Shown here piece by piece: positions 1-5,524 of a stretch of 5,896 nucleotides of DNA. Position 1 is the stretch's first letter; each line of letters begins with the position of its first letter. A model generated the notes under the pieces. That model was given only the letters and a program-made list of their open reading frames with translations, was not told where the DNA came from and did no database searches. Origin of the DNA: Candidatus Kaiserbacteria bacterium (GTDB taxonomy: Bacteria > Patescibacteriota > Minisyncoccia > Phycocordibacterales > Phycocordibacteraceae); contig QIHV01000045.1 in assembly GCA_003229135.1 (NCBI GenBank), positions 1-5,896 on the forward strand, given 5' to 3'. Made by a program: the position numbers and the translations under genes.

Positions 1-161
1 CAACGGCAAATGAGTGGGGAAGTCAAATACGCTCATACGTACTTCATCCATACAAAATGGTAAAAGACCACCGCACCGGTTGTGAATCCGGTAATCCAGA
101 CGCGGTACTTGCCGGTGACTTGGACAATTTTATAGATGCAGAAAAGAATCTGCCATCTTGA
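1..161 (+). CDS. prfB: Peptide chain release factor 2, C-terminal end (partial)
   Basis: RF2 recognises UGA and UAA stop codons in the ribosomal A site and triggers peptide release. Only the last 52 codons are present: the gene enters from the left edge, its first whole codon is at position 3, and it ends at TGA 159-161. The visible peptide contains [19 protein letters not shown] followed by TG, the strongly conserved C-terminal segment of RF2. RF1 has a different sequence here (RIRTYNFPQGRVTDHR type), so RF2 is the better call. The segment [16 protein letters not shown] matches the usual end of the family. The catalytic GGQ motif and the SPF codon-recognition motif lie outside the window. 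The gene itself ends in UGA, the codon RF2 reads. It sits upstream of ftsE on the same strand, an order seen in many bacteria. A 168-base gap and a promoter separate it from ftsE, so the two are probably separate transcription units. Confidence 0.93.
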   Translation, partial: TANEWGSQIRSYVLHPYKMVKDHRTGCESGNPDAVLAGDLDNFIDAEKNLPS

Positions 162-177
162 TTCATATAGCTGAATC
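160..177 (+). terminator. Small hairpin overlapping the prfB stop codon
   Basis: GATTCA (160-165) and TGAATC (172-177) form a perfect 6-bp stem with a 6-base loop, beginning inside the prfB TGA. No T-run follows, so it is not a canonical intrinsic terminator. It could protect the 3' end of the prfB mRNA or help termination, or be chance. The inverted repeat is seen directly; its function is inferred. Confidence 0.25.
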
Positions 178-196
178 TGTCGTTACACATATCAGA

Positions 197-221
197 TATT
201 TACGATTGATATTCGTAGATA
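197..221 (+). terminator. 9-bp hairpin in the prfB-ftsE gap, possible terminator without U-tract
   Basis: TATTTACGA (197-205) pairs with TCGTAGATA (213-221) across a 7-base loop, giving nine pairs including one T-G wobble. It lies 36 bases after the prfB stop and 71 bases before the ftsE promoter, where a prfB terminator would be expected. The bases that follow (CAGAAAGC) have no T-run. Termination is therefore only a possibility, and the stem is AT-rich and not very stable. Confidence 0.3.
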
Positions 222-291
222 CAGAAAGCTCACGATGTTTGCATACTGTGATGACTTATTTCATTTTTATACATAAATATTGCATAGCGAA

Positions 292-320
292 TTGAACGTG
301 GTAGATGAGTAGGGTACAAT
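292..320 (+). promoter_or_regulatory. Sigma70-type promoter of the ftsEX-pyrG operon
   Basis: The -35 box TTGAAC (292-297) and the -10 box TACAAT (315-320) are separated by exactly 17 bases. The -10 box matches the TATAAT consensus at five of six positions and the -35 box matches TTGACA at four of six. Transcription would be expected to start about 7 bases after the -10 box, near 326-328, while the ftsE ATG is at 330. The resulting mRNA would be leaderless or carry only a few bases before the start codon. No other convincing promoter is visible in the 162-329 gap. Confidence 0.75.
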
Positions 321-329
321 AGTCAGGTT

Positions 330-1013
330 ATGATTTATTTTGAGAAAGTCTCCAAGTTATACGACGGTGATACCACTCCAGCTCTTGAAGATGTCACCCT
401 CTCTGTCGCACCCAAGGAGTTTATTTCTATTGTTGGACACTCGGGTGCTGGTAAAACAACACTTATAAAAATGTTACTAGCTGAAGAACCTCCCACGTCT
501 GGAGCAGTTTTTTTCGAATCTGTAAATATACAGGAGTTGCCGTCTTCGGCGTTGTACCATTATCGTCGCAGGATTGGTACGGTCTTTCAAGATTTTCGTC
601 TTATTCCACACAAAACAGCATATGAAAATATTGCGTTTGCCATGGAAGCTGCCGGTAGGGGTGACGATGAGATTGCTTCAGATGTACCACATATTTTGGA
701 ACTTATTGATTTGACGGATAAAAAAAATCATTTTCCGCATCAGCTTTCAGGTGGTGAGCAGCAAAGGGTCGCAATCGGTCGCGCTATCATTAATCAGCCG
801 GATGTTATTGTTGCGGATGAACCGACCGGTAATCTTGACCCGATTAATACCTACGAAATTGTGCAAATTCTGAAAAAGATAAATGAACTTGGCACAACGG
901 TACTTATTACAACTCACAATAAGGGTGTGGTTGATTCTGTTGGTCGGCGCGTTATCACCATGGACCGTGGGCGAATTGTGCGTGACGATGCCAAAGGACA
1001 GTTTATACTATAA
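330..1013 (+). CDS. ftsE: Cell division ATP-binding protein FtsE
   Basis: FtsE is the cytoplasmic ATPase of the FtsEX complex, which in characterised bacteria uses ATP hydrolysis to switch on peptidoglycan hydrolases through FtsX. At 227 residues it has normal family length. Visible motifs: Walker A GHSGAGKTT (36-44), Q-loop Gln87 in the FtsE-typical VFQDFRLIP stretch, signature LSGGEQQR (139-146), Walker B VIVADEPT (159-166) with catalytic Glu164, D-loop GNLD (167-170) and switch His196. The segment TTHNKGVVDSVGRRVI resembles the FtsE-specific region after the H-loop, and the partner ftsX follows 2 bases later, which separates it from generic LolD-type ATPases. The ATG at 330 gives the expected FtsE start (a short beta strand, then KLY). 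No Shine-Dalgarno sequence lies at a usable distance; the nearest purine stretch (AGG, 325-327) is only 2 bases from the ATG. Translation of a near-leaderless mRNA is the likeliest mode. Confidence 0.95.
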   Translation: MIYFEKVSKLYDGDTTPALEDVTLSVAPKEFISIVGHSGAGKTTLIKMLLAEEPPTSGAVFFESVNIQELPSSALYHYRRRIGTVFQDFRLIPHKTAYENIAFAMEAAGRGDDEIASDVPHILELIDLTDKKNHFPHQLSGGEQQRVAIGRAIINQPDVIVADEPTGNLDPINTYEIVQILKKINELGTTVLITTHNKGVVDSVGRRVITMDRGRIVRDDAKGQFIL

Positions 1014-1015
1014 AT

Positions 1016-1942
1016 ATGATTTGGACTGCAATTCGTCGAGTGAGTATTTCCGGAATAAAGAATTTTATACGTAGTGGTGCTGTGTCGTTTGCAACAGTAC
1101 TTATAATGACCGTAACACTCTCTATCATTGGTGCGCTCATACTTCTTTCAGCACTACTAAACTACACACTTACAACTATTCGTAATAAGGTAGATGTAAA
1201 TGTTTATTTTGTTACAACCGCTGCTCAAAGTGACATACTCACACTTCAGCACAAACTTACGCAACTACCGCAAGTGCAATCCGTTTCATTTACCTCGCGC
1301 GCTCAAGCACTTGTTGCTTTTCGTGCTCGTTATGCAAACGACCAACTGACGCTCCAAGCACTAAATGAACTGGGCAGCAATCCACTTGATGCATCGCTTT
1401 CCATTAAAGCAAAAGAACCATCACAGTATGCAAACATCGTGAGCTTTTTGAATGCCGGGCCGGCACTCTCTGCCGGTGGAACATCTATTATAGACCGTAT
1501 AAATTACGAACAAAATAAAACAGTCATTAACCGACTATCACTTATTATCAATACTACCCAAAAAGTAGGTATTGCGATTGTACTTCTATTTGCCATTGCT
1601 TCTATTATTATCGCACTGGCCACCGTGCGGCTCGCTATTTACACTGCTCGTGATGAAATCTCAGTAATGCGACTTGTTGGTGCTTCAAATGCGTACATTC
1701 GCGGGCCGTTTATTGTGGCAGGTGTGATTGCCGGTATCATCGCGGCATTGTTAGTATTGCTGTTGATGCTACCGGCGACATGGTACACAAGCAACTTAAC
1801 AACAACATGGTTTGGTGGTTTCAATTTCTTTGAATATTATCGTATACACTTCTTAATGCTTACTTCGTCACTGATTGGAGCGGGTATCTTGTTGGGGGGC
1901 ACGGCGAGTTTCCTTGCTATTCGTCGTTACTTGACTGTCTGA
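1016..1942 (+). CDS. ftsX: Cell division membrane protein FtsX
   Basis: FtsX is the membrane partner of FtsE. Its external loop contacts peptidoglycan hydrolases or their adaptors in studied bacteria. The 308-residue protein shows the family layout: a basic cytoplasmic N-terminus, TM1 at about 22-48, a large external domain at about 50-180, TM2 at about 184-208, TM3 at about 231-253 and TM4 at about 279-303, with a short basic tail. The external domain carries SNPLDASLSI (121-130), which matches the conserved NPLP-like segment of FtsX. EISVMRLVGAS (214-224), after TM2, is the most recognisable family motif, in the cytoplasmic loop that contacts the ATPase. The ATG lies 2 bases after the ftsE stop and no Shine-Dalgarno sequence precedes it (the AAGGA at 994-998 is too far away). 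Translation is probably coupled to ftsE by termination and re-initiation. No PcsB- or RipC-like hydrolase is encoded in the window. Confidence 0.94.
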   Translation: MIWTAIRRVSISGIKNFIRSGAVSFATVLIMTVTLSIIGALILLSALLNYTLTTIRNKVDVNVYFVTTAAQSDILTLQHKLTQLPQVQSVSFTSRAQALVAFRARYANDQLTLQALNELGSNPLDASLSIKAKEPSQYANIVSFLNAGPALSAGGTSIIDRINYEQNKTVINRLSLIINTTQKVGIAIVLLFAIASIIIALATVRLAIYTARDEISVMRLVGASNAYIRGPFIVAGVIAGIIAALLVLLLMLPATWYTSNLTTTWFGGFNFFEYYRIHFLMLTSSLIGAGILLGGTASFLAIRRYLTV

Positions 1943-1943
1943 T

Positions 1944-3608
1944 ATGGCACGCAGTGGTCATAAGTATATCTTTGTTATAGGTGGAGTTATGTCCGGAGTG
2001 GGAAAGGGTATCGCCATTTCCTCAATGGGTCTTTTACTTAAATCAAGGGGGTTTTCTGTTAATCTTGTGAAGGTTGACCCATACCTAAACGTTGATGCGG
2101 GCACAATGAATCCGACCGAACACGGAGAAGTTTTTGTATTAAACTCTGGGCTTGAAACTGACCAAGATATGGGTAATTATGAGCGATTTCTTAATCGTGA
2201 CCTTGGTGCGGAAGACTATATGACAAGTGGAATGGTATATCAGTCGGTCATAGCGCGTGAGCGTTCACTTGGTTATGGTGGTAAGTGTGTAGAGGCAATA
2301 CCACACGTTCGTGATGAAATTCTTGATCGTATTAATGCTGCGGCCGCACACAATGGCAGCAAAGTATCCATAATTGAAATTGGTGGAACTGTGGGAGATT
2401 TCCAAAATGAATTATTTATTGATGCGGCACGTGTTCTAAAAATGCGCCACCCCGATGATGTACTTTTTGTAATGGTATCGTACATACCCATACCAGGCAC
2501 ACTTGGTGAAATGAAAACCAAACCAACACAAAATGCAGTACGGCAACTGAACTCATACGGTGTACAGCCGGAGTTTATTATTGCTCGCAGCAAGCGCTCG
2601 TTGGATGTAAAACGTAAAGAAAAGATTGCAACAGCATGTTCAATTAGTACCGACCATGTGATTTCAGCACCCGACATCGAAAGCATCTATGACGTGCCAC
2701 TTAATTTTGAGAAAGATAAACTTGCGGAGATGCTTATCAGTTCACTTAAACTTCCAAATAAAAAGAATGCTGGTCTCACAATGTGGAAAAAATTTGTGCG
2801 TAATATTAAATGTAAAGATATACCTCAAGTAAATATCGCCATTATTGGTAAGTATTTTGATACTGGAGATTTCGTACTTTCCGATGCATATCTTTCTGTA
2901 ATTGAAGCCATTAAATTTTCTGCAGCTACGCTACACGTAGCGCCTCATATCCACTGGATAAACGCAAAAGATTTTGAACACGGTACTTCCACGGCAGTAC
3001 TTGCAAAGTGTGATGGAATTATAGTGCCTGGAGGTTTTGGTGAAAGTGGTATTGAAGGTAAAATTAAAACTGTCAAATATGCTCGCATCAAAAAAATACC
3101 ATACCTTGGTTTGTGTTATGGGATGCAGCTTTTGGTTATTGAATATGCACGAAATGTTGCAAAGCTCACTGGCGCGCACACAACAGAAATCGATAGTAAT
3201 ACGCCGCATCCGATTATCGCCGTTATGGAGAGCCAAAGAGAAAATCTTGCGGTAGATAATTATGGCGGTTCAATGCGGCTTGGTACATATGAAGCAATTC
3301 TTAAAAAGAACACGCTTGCCGCTGCCTCATATAAAACGAAATTTATTGAAGAACGTCATCGTCATCGTTATGAAATTAATCCAAACTATATTCCTCACCT
3401 TGAAAAAGCTGGACTTGTATTTTCTGGCACCTCACCCGATGGCGTGTTAATGGAAATAGCCGAATTACCTGGGAAAGTGCACCCTTTTATGCTTGGTACA
3501 CAATTTCATCCGGAGTTTCGTGCGCGCCCACTAGCGCCGCATCCGCTATTTACCGCATTTCTTCGCGCGGCAATAGAGCGAAGAAATAAGCGCACGAAAA
3601 ATGCATAG
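1944..3608 (+). CDS. pyrG: CTP synthase (glutamine-hydrolysing)
   Basis: PyrG makes CTP from UTP, ATP and glutamine, the last step of pyrimidine nucleotide synthesis. The 554 residues match the usual length (about 545). The N-terminal amidoligase domain has the P-loop GGVMSGVGKG (13-22), KVDPYLNVDAGTMNP (43-57), Mg-binding Asp75 and Glu145 (E. coli D72 and E140), and KTKPTQ (191-196) of the UTP/CTP site. The C-terminal class I glutamine amidotransferase domain has VPGGFG (361-366), nucleophile Cys391 in LGLCYGMQ, RHRHRYE (471-477), and His522 and Glu524 in QFHPEF. All catalytic residues are present, so it should be active. Oddities: Ser368 replaces the highly conserved Arg of GFGxRGxEGK, and Asp152-Phe-Gln154 replaces the Asp-Ile-Glu that binds allosteric CTP in E. 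coli. The ATG starts 1 base after the ftsX TGA without a Shine-Dalgarno sequence, indicating coupled translation. Placement between ftsX and an ABC exporter is unusual. Confidence 0.97.
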   Translation: MARSGHKYIFVIGGVMSGVGKGIAISSMGLLLKSRGFSVNLVKVDPYLNVDAGTMNPTEHGEVFVLNSGLETDQDMGNYERFLNRDLGAEDYMTSGMVYQSVIARERSLGYGGKCVEAIPHVRDEILDRINAAAAHNGSKVSIIEIGGTVGDFQNELFIDAARVLKMRHPDDVLFVMVSYIPIPGTLGEMKTKPTQNAVRQLNSYGVQPEFIIARSKRSLDVKRKEKIATACSISTDHVISAPDIESIYDVPLNFEKDKLAEMLISSLKLPNKKNAGLTMWKKFVRNIKCKDIPQVNIAIIGKYFDTGDFVLSDAYLSVIEAIKFSAATLHVAPHIHWINAKDFEHGTSTAVLAKCDGIIVPGGFGESGIEGKIKTVKYARIKKIPYLGLCYGMQLLVIEYARNVAKLTGAHTTEIDSNTPHPIIAVMESQRENLAVDNYGGSMRLGTYEAILKKNTLAAASYKTKFIEERHRHRYEINPNYIPHLEKAGLVFSGTSPDGVLMEIAELPGKVHPFMLGTQFHPEFRARPLAPHPLFTAFLRAAIERRNKRTKNA

Positions 3609-3619
3609 TATAAACCAAT

Positions 3620-4414
3620 ATGTCTACACCAATTATTGAAGTTACCGGTCTCTCTAAGAATTTCAAAGAGTTTAAGGCAGTTGATGATATTTCTTTTTCT
3701 GTACCCAAGGGTGAAATATATGCATTTTTAGGACCAAACGGTGCCGGAAAATCCACGACTATAAAAATGCTCACAACACTATTACGTCCAACAAAAGGAA
3801 GTGTTCGTGTCGTCGGTGTTGATGTATTGCGACATCCAAGTGAGGCGCGGAGATTATTCAGTGTTATGTTTCAGGAACCCTCACTTGATGACGAACTTAC
3901 CGCATACGAAAATTTGGAATTTCATGGAATCTTGTATGGAGTTCCGAGTGCTTTGCGACGCAAACGCATTGATGAGCTTTTGGAAATGGTTGAGTTATCC
4001 AAGCGCCGTGACCACATGGTAAAAGGATTTTCAGGCGGAATGAAGCGTCGACTTGAGATTGCTCGAGGACTTCTGCATCACCCGCGCATATTATTTTTGG
4101 ATGAACCAACAGTTGGGCTTGATCCACAGACGCGCAATCATTTGTGGGAGTATGTCCATGTATTAAATAAGTCAGAATCAATAACTGTCTTTTTCACAAC
4201 GCATTATCTTGATGAGGTTGATCAACATGCTAATTTAGTTTCAATCATTGATCACGGAGTTATCATTGCCGACGGTACGGTTGATTCCATAAAGAAAGAA
4301 ACACATACTGACACTATGGAGGATGCGTATCTTTCTCTTACCGGAAAAATGATTAGAGAAGAGGGAAGTGATACGAGCAATCGTTCGCGCATTATGCGTG
4401 CCTTTGGAAAATAA
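3620..4414 (+). CDS. ABC-2-type exporter ATP-binding protein (DrrA/NodI-like)
   Basis: This is the ATPase subunit of an ABC exporter; its partner is the permease starting 2 bases downstream. The 264 residues form one nucleotide-binding domain: Walker A GPNGAGKST (38-46), Q-loop Gln85, signature FSGGMKRR (137-144), Walker B ILFLDEPT (157-164) with Glu162, D-loop VGLDP (165-169) and switch His195. The GLDPQTRNHLW segment and the C-terminal TMEDAYLSLTGK (232-243) are typical of the DrrA/NodI/CcmA-like branch that pairs with ABC-2 permeases for drug, polysaccharide or lipid-linked export. The last 20 or so residues are polar and poorly conserved. The substrate cannot be told from sequence. The gene follows pyrG by 11 bases with no Shine-Dalgarno sequence. 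A TATAAA at 3609-3614 lacks a -35 box, so it is probably read from the ftsE promoter. Confidence 0.92.
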   Translation: MSTPIIEVTGLSKNFKEFKAVDDISFSVPKGEIYAFLGPNGAGKSTTIKMLTTLLRPTKGSVRVVGVDVLRHPSEARRLFSVMFQEPSLDDELTAYENLEFHGILYGVPSALRRKRIDELLEMVELSKRRDHMVKGFSGGMKRRLEIARGLLHHPRILFLDEPTVGLDPQTRNHLWEYVHVLNKSESITVFFTTHYLDEVDQHANLVSIIDHGVIIADGTVDSIKKETHTDTMEDAYLSLTGKMIREEGSDTSNRSRIMRAFGK

Positions 4415-4416
4415 TT

Positions 4417-5178
4417 ATGTTTACGCAAGAACTCAATGCTATTTATATTCTCTGGCTTCGGCAAATAAAACGCTACTACAGAGCGCGCTCAAGAGTTATT
4501 GGCTCCTTTGCTCAACCATTATTATTTTTGTTCGCATTGGGGTATGGTCTTGGTCCTGTATATGCGCAAGCTGGGAAAGGGAACTATATTGATTTTCTTG
4601 TGCCAGGCATCATTAGTATGTCAATAATTTTCTCAGGAATGTTTTCCGGACTTGCTGTCATTTGGGATAGGCAGTTTGGTTTTTTACGAGAGACACTCGT
4701 GGCACCAGTATCACGATTTTCAATTATGTTAGGACGAACGCTCGGTGGCGCAACAATAGCATTTGGACAAGGAGTATTTATATTTATAGTATCTCTGTTT
4801 ATCGGATTCCACGTGCAGAATTGGATTCTTGTGATCCCGGCATTTATAATGATGTTTCTTATCGCAATACTTTTTACGGCGCTCGGTACTGGCATGGCTT
4901 CGCGCTTGGAAGACATACAAGGATTTCAATTCATTATGAATTTTCTTCTTATGCCACTATTCTTTTTGTCCGGTGCATTATTTCCACTTACCAACATACC
5001 AACTGTACTCATGTATATTGTTGCATTTAATCCTCTTTCCTATGGTGTGGATGCTTTGAGAGCCCTTCTTGTTGGCACCACTCAGTTTGGCATAGGTGTG
5101 GATTTTGCAGTGGTAACGTCAGTGGCGATAGTATTTATGGTGCTTGGTGCCTATTTGTTTTCAACGATAGAGGCGTAG
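4417..5178 (+). CDS. ABC-2-type exporter permease (DrrB/NodJ-like)
   Basis: This is the membrane subunit of the exporter whose ATPase is encoded just upstream. The 253 residues are the normal size for a single-domain ABC-2 permease. Approximate membrane segments are 27-45, 58-82, 105-130, 137-160, 170-190 and 228-250, giving six helices. Family motifs are visible: YIDFLVPGI (57-65) before helix 2, DRQFGFLRETLVAPVSR (84-100) in the cytoplasmic coupling region, and LSGALFPLTNIP (184-195) after helix 5, followed by NPLSYGVDALR (205-215). These place it with DrrB, NodJ and YadH-like permeases. The substrate is unknown; drug, lipid or polysaccharide export are all possible. The ATG lies 2 bases after the ATPase stop. 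GGAAA at 4406-4410 sits 6 bases upstream and is the closest thing to a ribosome binding site in the operon, though weak. It is the last gene before the palindrome at 5190-5225. Confidence 0.92.
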   Translation: MFTQELNAIYILWLRQIKRYYRARSRVIGSFAQPLLFLFALGYGLGPVYAQAGKGNYIDFLVPGIISMSIIFSGMFSGLAVIWDRQFGFLRETLVAPVSRFSIMLGRTLGGATIAFGQGVFIFIVSLFIGFHVQNWILVIPAFIMMFLIAILFTALGTGMASRLEDIQGFQFIMNFLLMPLFFLSGALFPLTNIPTVLMYIVAFNPLSYGVDALRALLVGTTQFGIGVDFAVVTSVAIVFMVLGAYLFSTIEA

Positions 5179-5203
5179 CCCTCGTCCCATAGCCCTCACC
5201 CAT
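5176..5203 (+). repeat. Imperfect 14-nt tandem repeat beginning at the permease stop codon
   Basis: TAGCCCTCGTCCCA (5176-5189) is followed directly by TAGCCCTCACCCAT (5190-5203). The first copy includes the TAG stop of the permease gene and the second forms the left arm of the large palindrome. Because of the duplication, the right arm (5218-5225, GAGGGCTA) could also pair with the first copy (5176-5183), giving an alternative fold. The repeat is directly visible; replication slippage or insertion of a palindromic unit is a guess. Confidence 0.7.
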
Positions 5204-5225
5204 CGCCGGCGATGGGTGAGGGCTA
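5190..5225 (+). terminator. Perfect 36-bp palindrome ending the operon, probable terminator
   Basis: The left arm TAGCCCTCACCCATCGCC (5190-5207) is the exact reverse complement of the right arm (5208-5225), with no mismatch and no spacer. In RNA the central bases would form a tight loop on a very stable GC-rich stem. It starts 12 bases after the permease stop and precedes the tRNA promoter, the right place to end the ftsE operon transcript. The stem is followed by GAAAAACTAAAC rather than a T-run, and the other strand has no T-run after it either. It may be a hairpin-only terminator, a 3' mRNA stabiliser, or a copy of a dispersed palindromic repeat. Confidence 0.6.
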
Positions 5226-5244
5226 GAAAAACTAAACCAAAAAC

Positions 5245-5273
5245 TTGAAATTAACACTCTTTTTCGGTATCGT
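5245..5273 (+). promoter_or_regulatory. Likely promoter of the tRNA-Gln gene
   Basis: TTGAAA (5245-5250) and TATCGT (5268-5273) are separated by 17 bases, matching the sigma70 consensus at five and four of six positions. The expected start near 5280 is only about 3 bases before the first base of the mature tRNA, so the 5' leader would be very short. The weak -10 box keeps confidence moderate. Confidence 0.5.
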
Positions 5274-5282
5274 TAATGTAAT

Positions 5283-5353
5283 TGCGGGATCGTCTAATGG
5301 TAGGACACATCCCTCTGGAGGATGCTATCTAGGTTCGAGTCCTAGTCCCGCAG
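5283..5353 (+). tRNA. tRNA-Gln, anticodon CUG
   Basis: A complete 71-base cloverleaf can be folded by hand. The acceptor stem TGCGGGA (5283-5289) pairs with TCCCGCA (5346-5352), followed by discriminator G5353. The D stem is GTCT/GGAC (5292-5295 with 5303-5306, one G-T pair) around AATGGTA. The anticodon stem CATCC/GGATG (5308-5312 with 5320-5324) closes the loop CTCTGGA, with U33 at 5314 and anticodon CTG at 5315-5317, reading CAG (Gln). The variable loop has four bases. The T stem CTAGG/CCTAG (5329-5333 with 5341-5345) encloses TTCGAGT. The U1-A72 first pair and G73 are known features of bacterial tRNA-Gln and support the identity. The 3' CCA is not encoded (CAA follows G73), so it must be added by a nucleotidyltransferase. 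It is a single gene with no neighbouring tRNAs in view. Confidence 0.95.
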
Positions 5354-5362
5354 CAAATACAA

Positions 5363-5382
5363 ATATCAGATATCAGATATTT
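5363..5382 (+). repeat. Short ATATCAG tandem repeat after the tRNA; 13-mer shared with the prfB-ftsE gap
   Basis: ATATCAG occurs twice in tandem (5363-5369, 5370-5376) followed by ATATTT. The 13-mer ATATCAGATATTT at 5370-5382 is also found exactly at 189-201, the other intergenic gap of the window. Both copies follow the end of a gene. GATATC-rich half sites make it partly self-complementary. The role is unknown, and in AT-rich DNA it may be chance. Confidence 0.4.
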
Positions 5383-5436
5383 CTCACTTTAAATATATTG
5401 GTAAAATTTTTGAATATAAAATAAAAGAAGGTTTAC

Positions 5437-5449
5437 TTGATATTATCAA
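5437..5449. promoter_or_regulatory. Small palindrome TTGATATTATCAA, possible protein-binding site
   Basis: TTGATA and TATCAA flank a single central T, giving a perfect 6+1+6 inverted repeat 75 bases upstream of the zinc-ribbon gene. It looks like a dimeric-regulator half-site pair, but such AT-rich palindromes are frequent by chance. No second copy was seen in the window. Confidence 0.2.
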
Positions 5450-5508
5450 AAAGTCAGTGTCACACACATGCATCTGGAAGTTGCTATTTAATCAAAAGTA
5501 TGTTATTT

Positions 5509-5514
5509 TACAAT
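5509..5514 (+). promoter_or_regulatory. -10 box of the zinc-ribbon gene promoter
   Basis: TACAAT (5509-5514) is the same hexamer as the ftsE -10 box and lies 10 bases before the ATG at 5525, compared with 9 bases for ftsE. The predicted start near 5521 would leave about 4 leader bases. The -35 region is poor: TTTAAT at 5487-5492 with a 16-base spacer is the best candidate and matches only three positions. Confidence 0.45.
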
Positions 5515-5524
5515 ATCATTACCT

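Noticed and set aside
159..161. Possible recoding of UGA as an amino acid
   Set aside because: RF2 is present, the prfB and ftsX genes end at TGA exactly where their families end, and no in-frame TGA interrupts a conserved protein.
2273..2686. 137-codon open frame on the minus strand
   Set aside because: It lies wholly inside pyrG, opposite well-conserved catalytic segments, and its translation shows no recognisable domain. It is a shadow of the real gene.
3609..3614. TATAAA resembling a -10 box just before the exporter ATPase gene
   Set aside because: No -35-like sequence lies 15-19 bases upstream, and the predicted start point would fall inside the ATG. Read-through from the ftsE promoter explains expression better.
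4584..4916. 110-codon open frame on the minus strand opposite the ABC-2 permease
   Set aside because: It is antisense to conserved permease motifs, shows no domain, and has no visible promoter or ribosome-binding site.
5260..5264. Run of five T bases as the U-tract of the 5190-5225 palindrome
   Set aside because: It starts 34 bases after the stem ends, too far for intrinsic termination, and it lies inside the spacer of the likely tRNA promoter.
5468..5491. Seven-codon ORF (MHLEVAI) upstream of the zinc-ribbon gene
   Set aside because: It is too short to distinguish from chance, has no ribosome-binding site, and lies upstream of the predicted transcription start.
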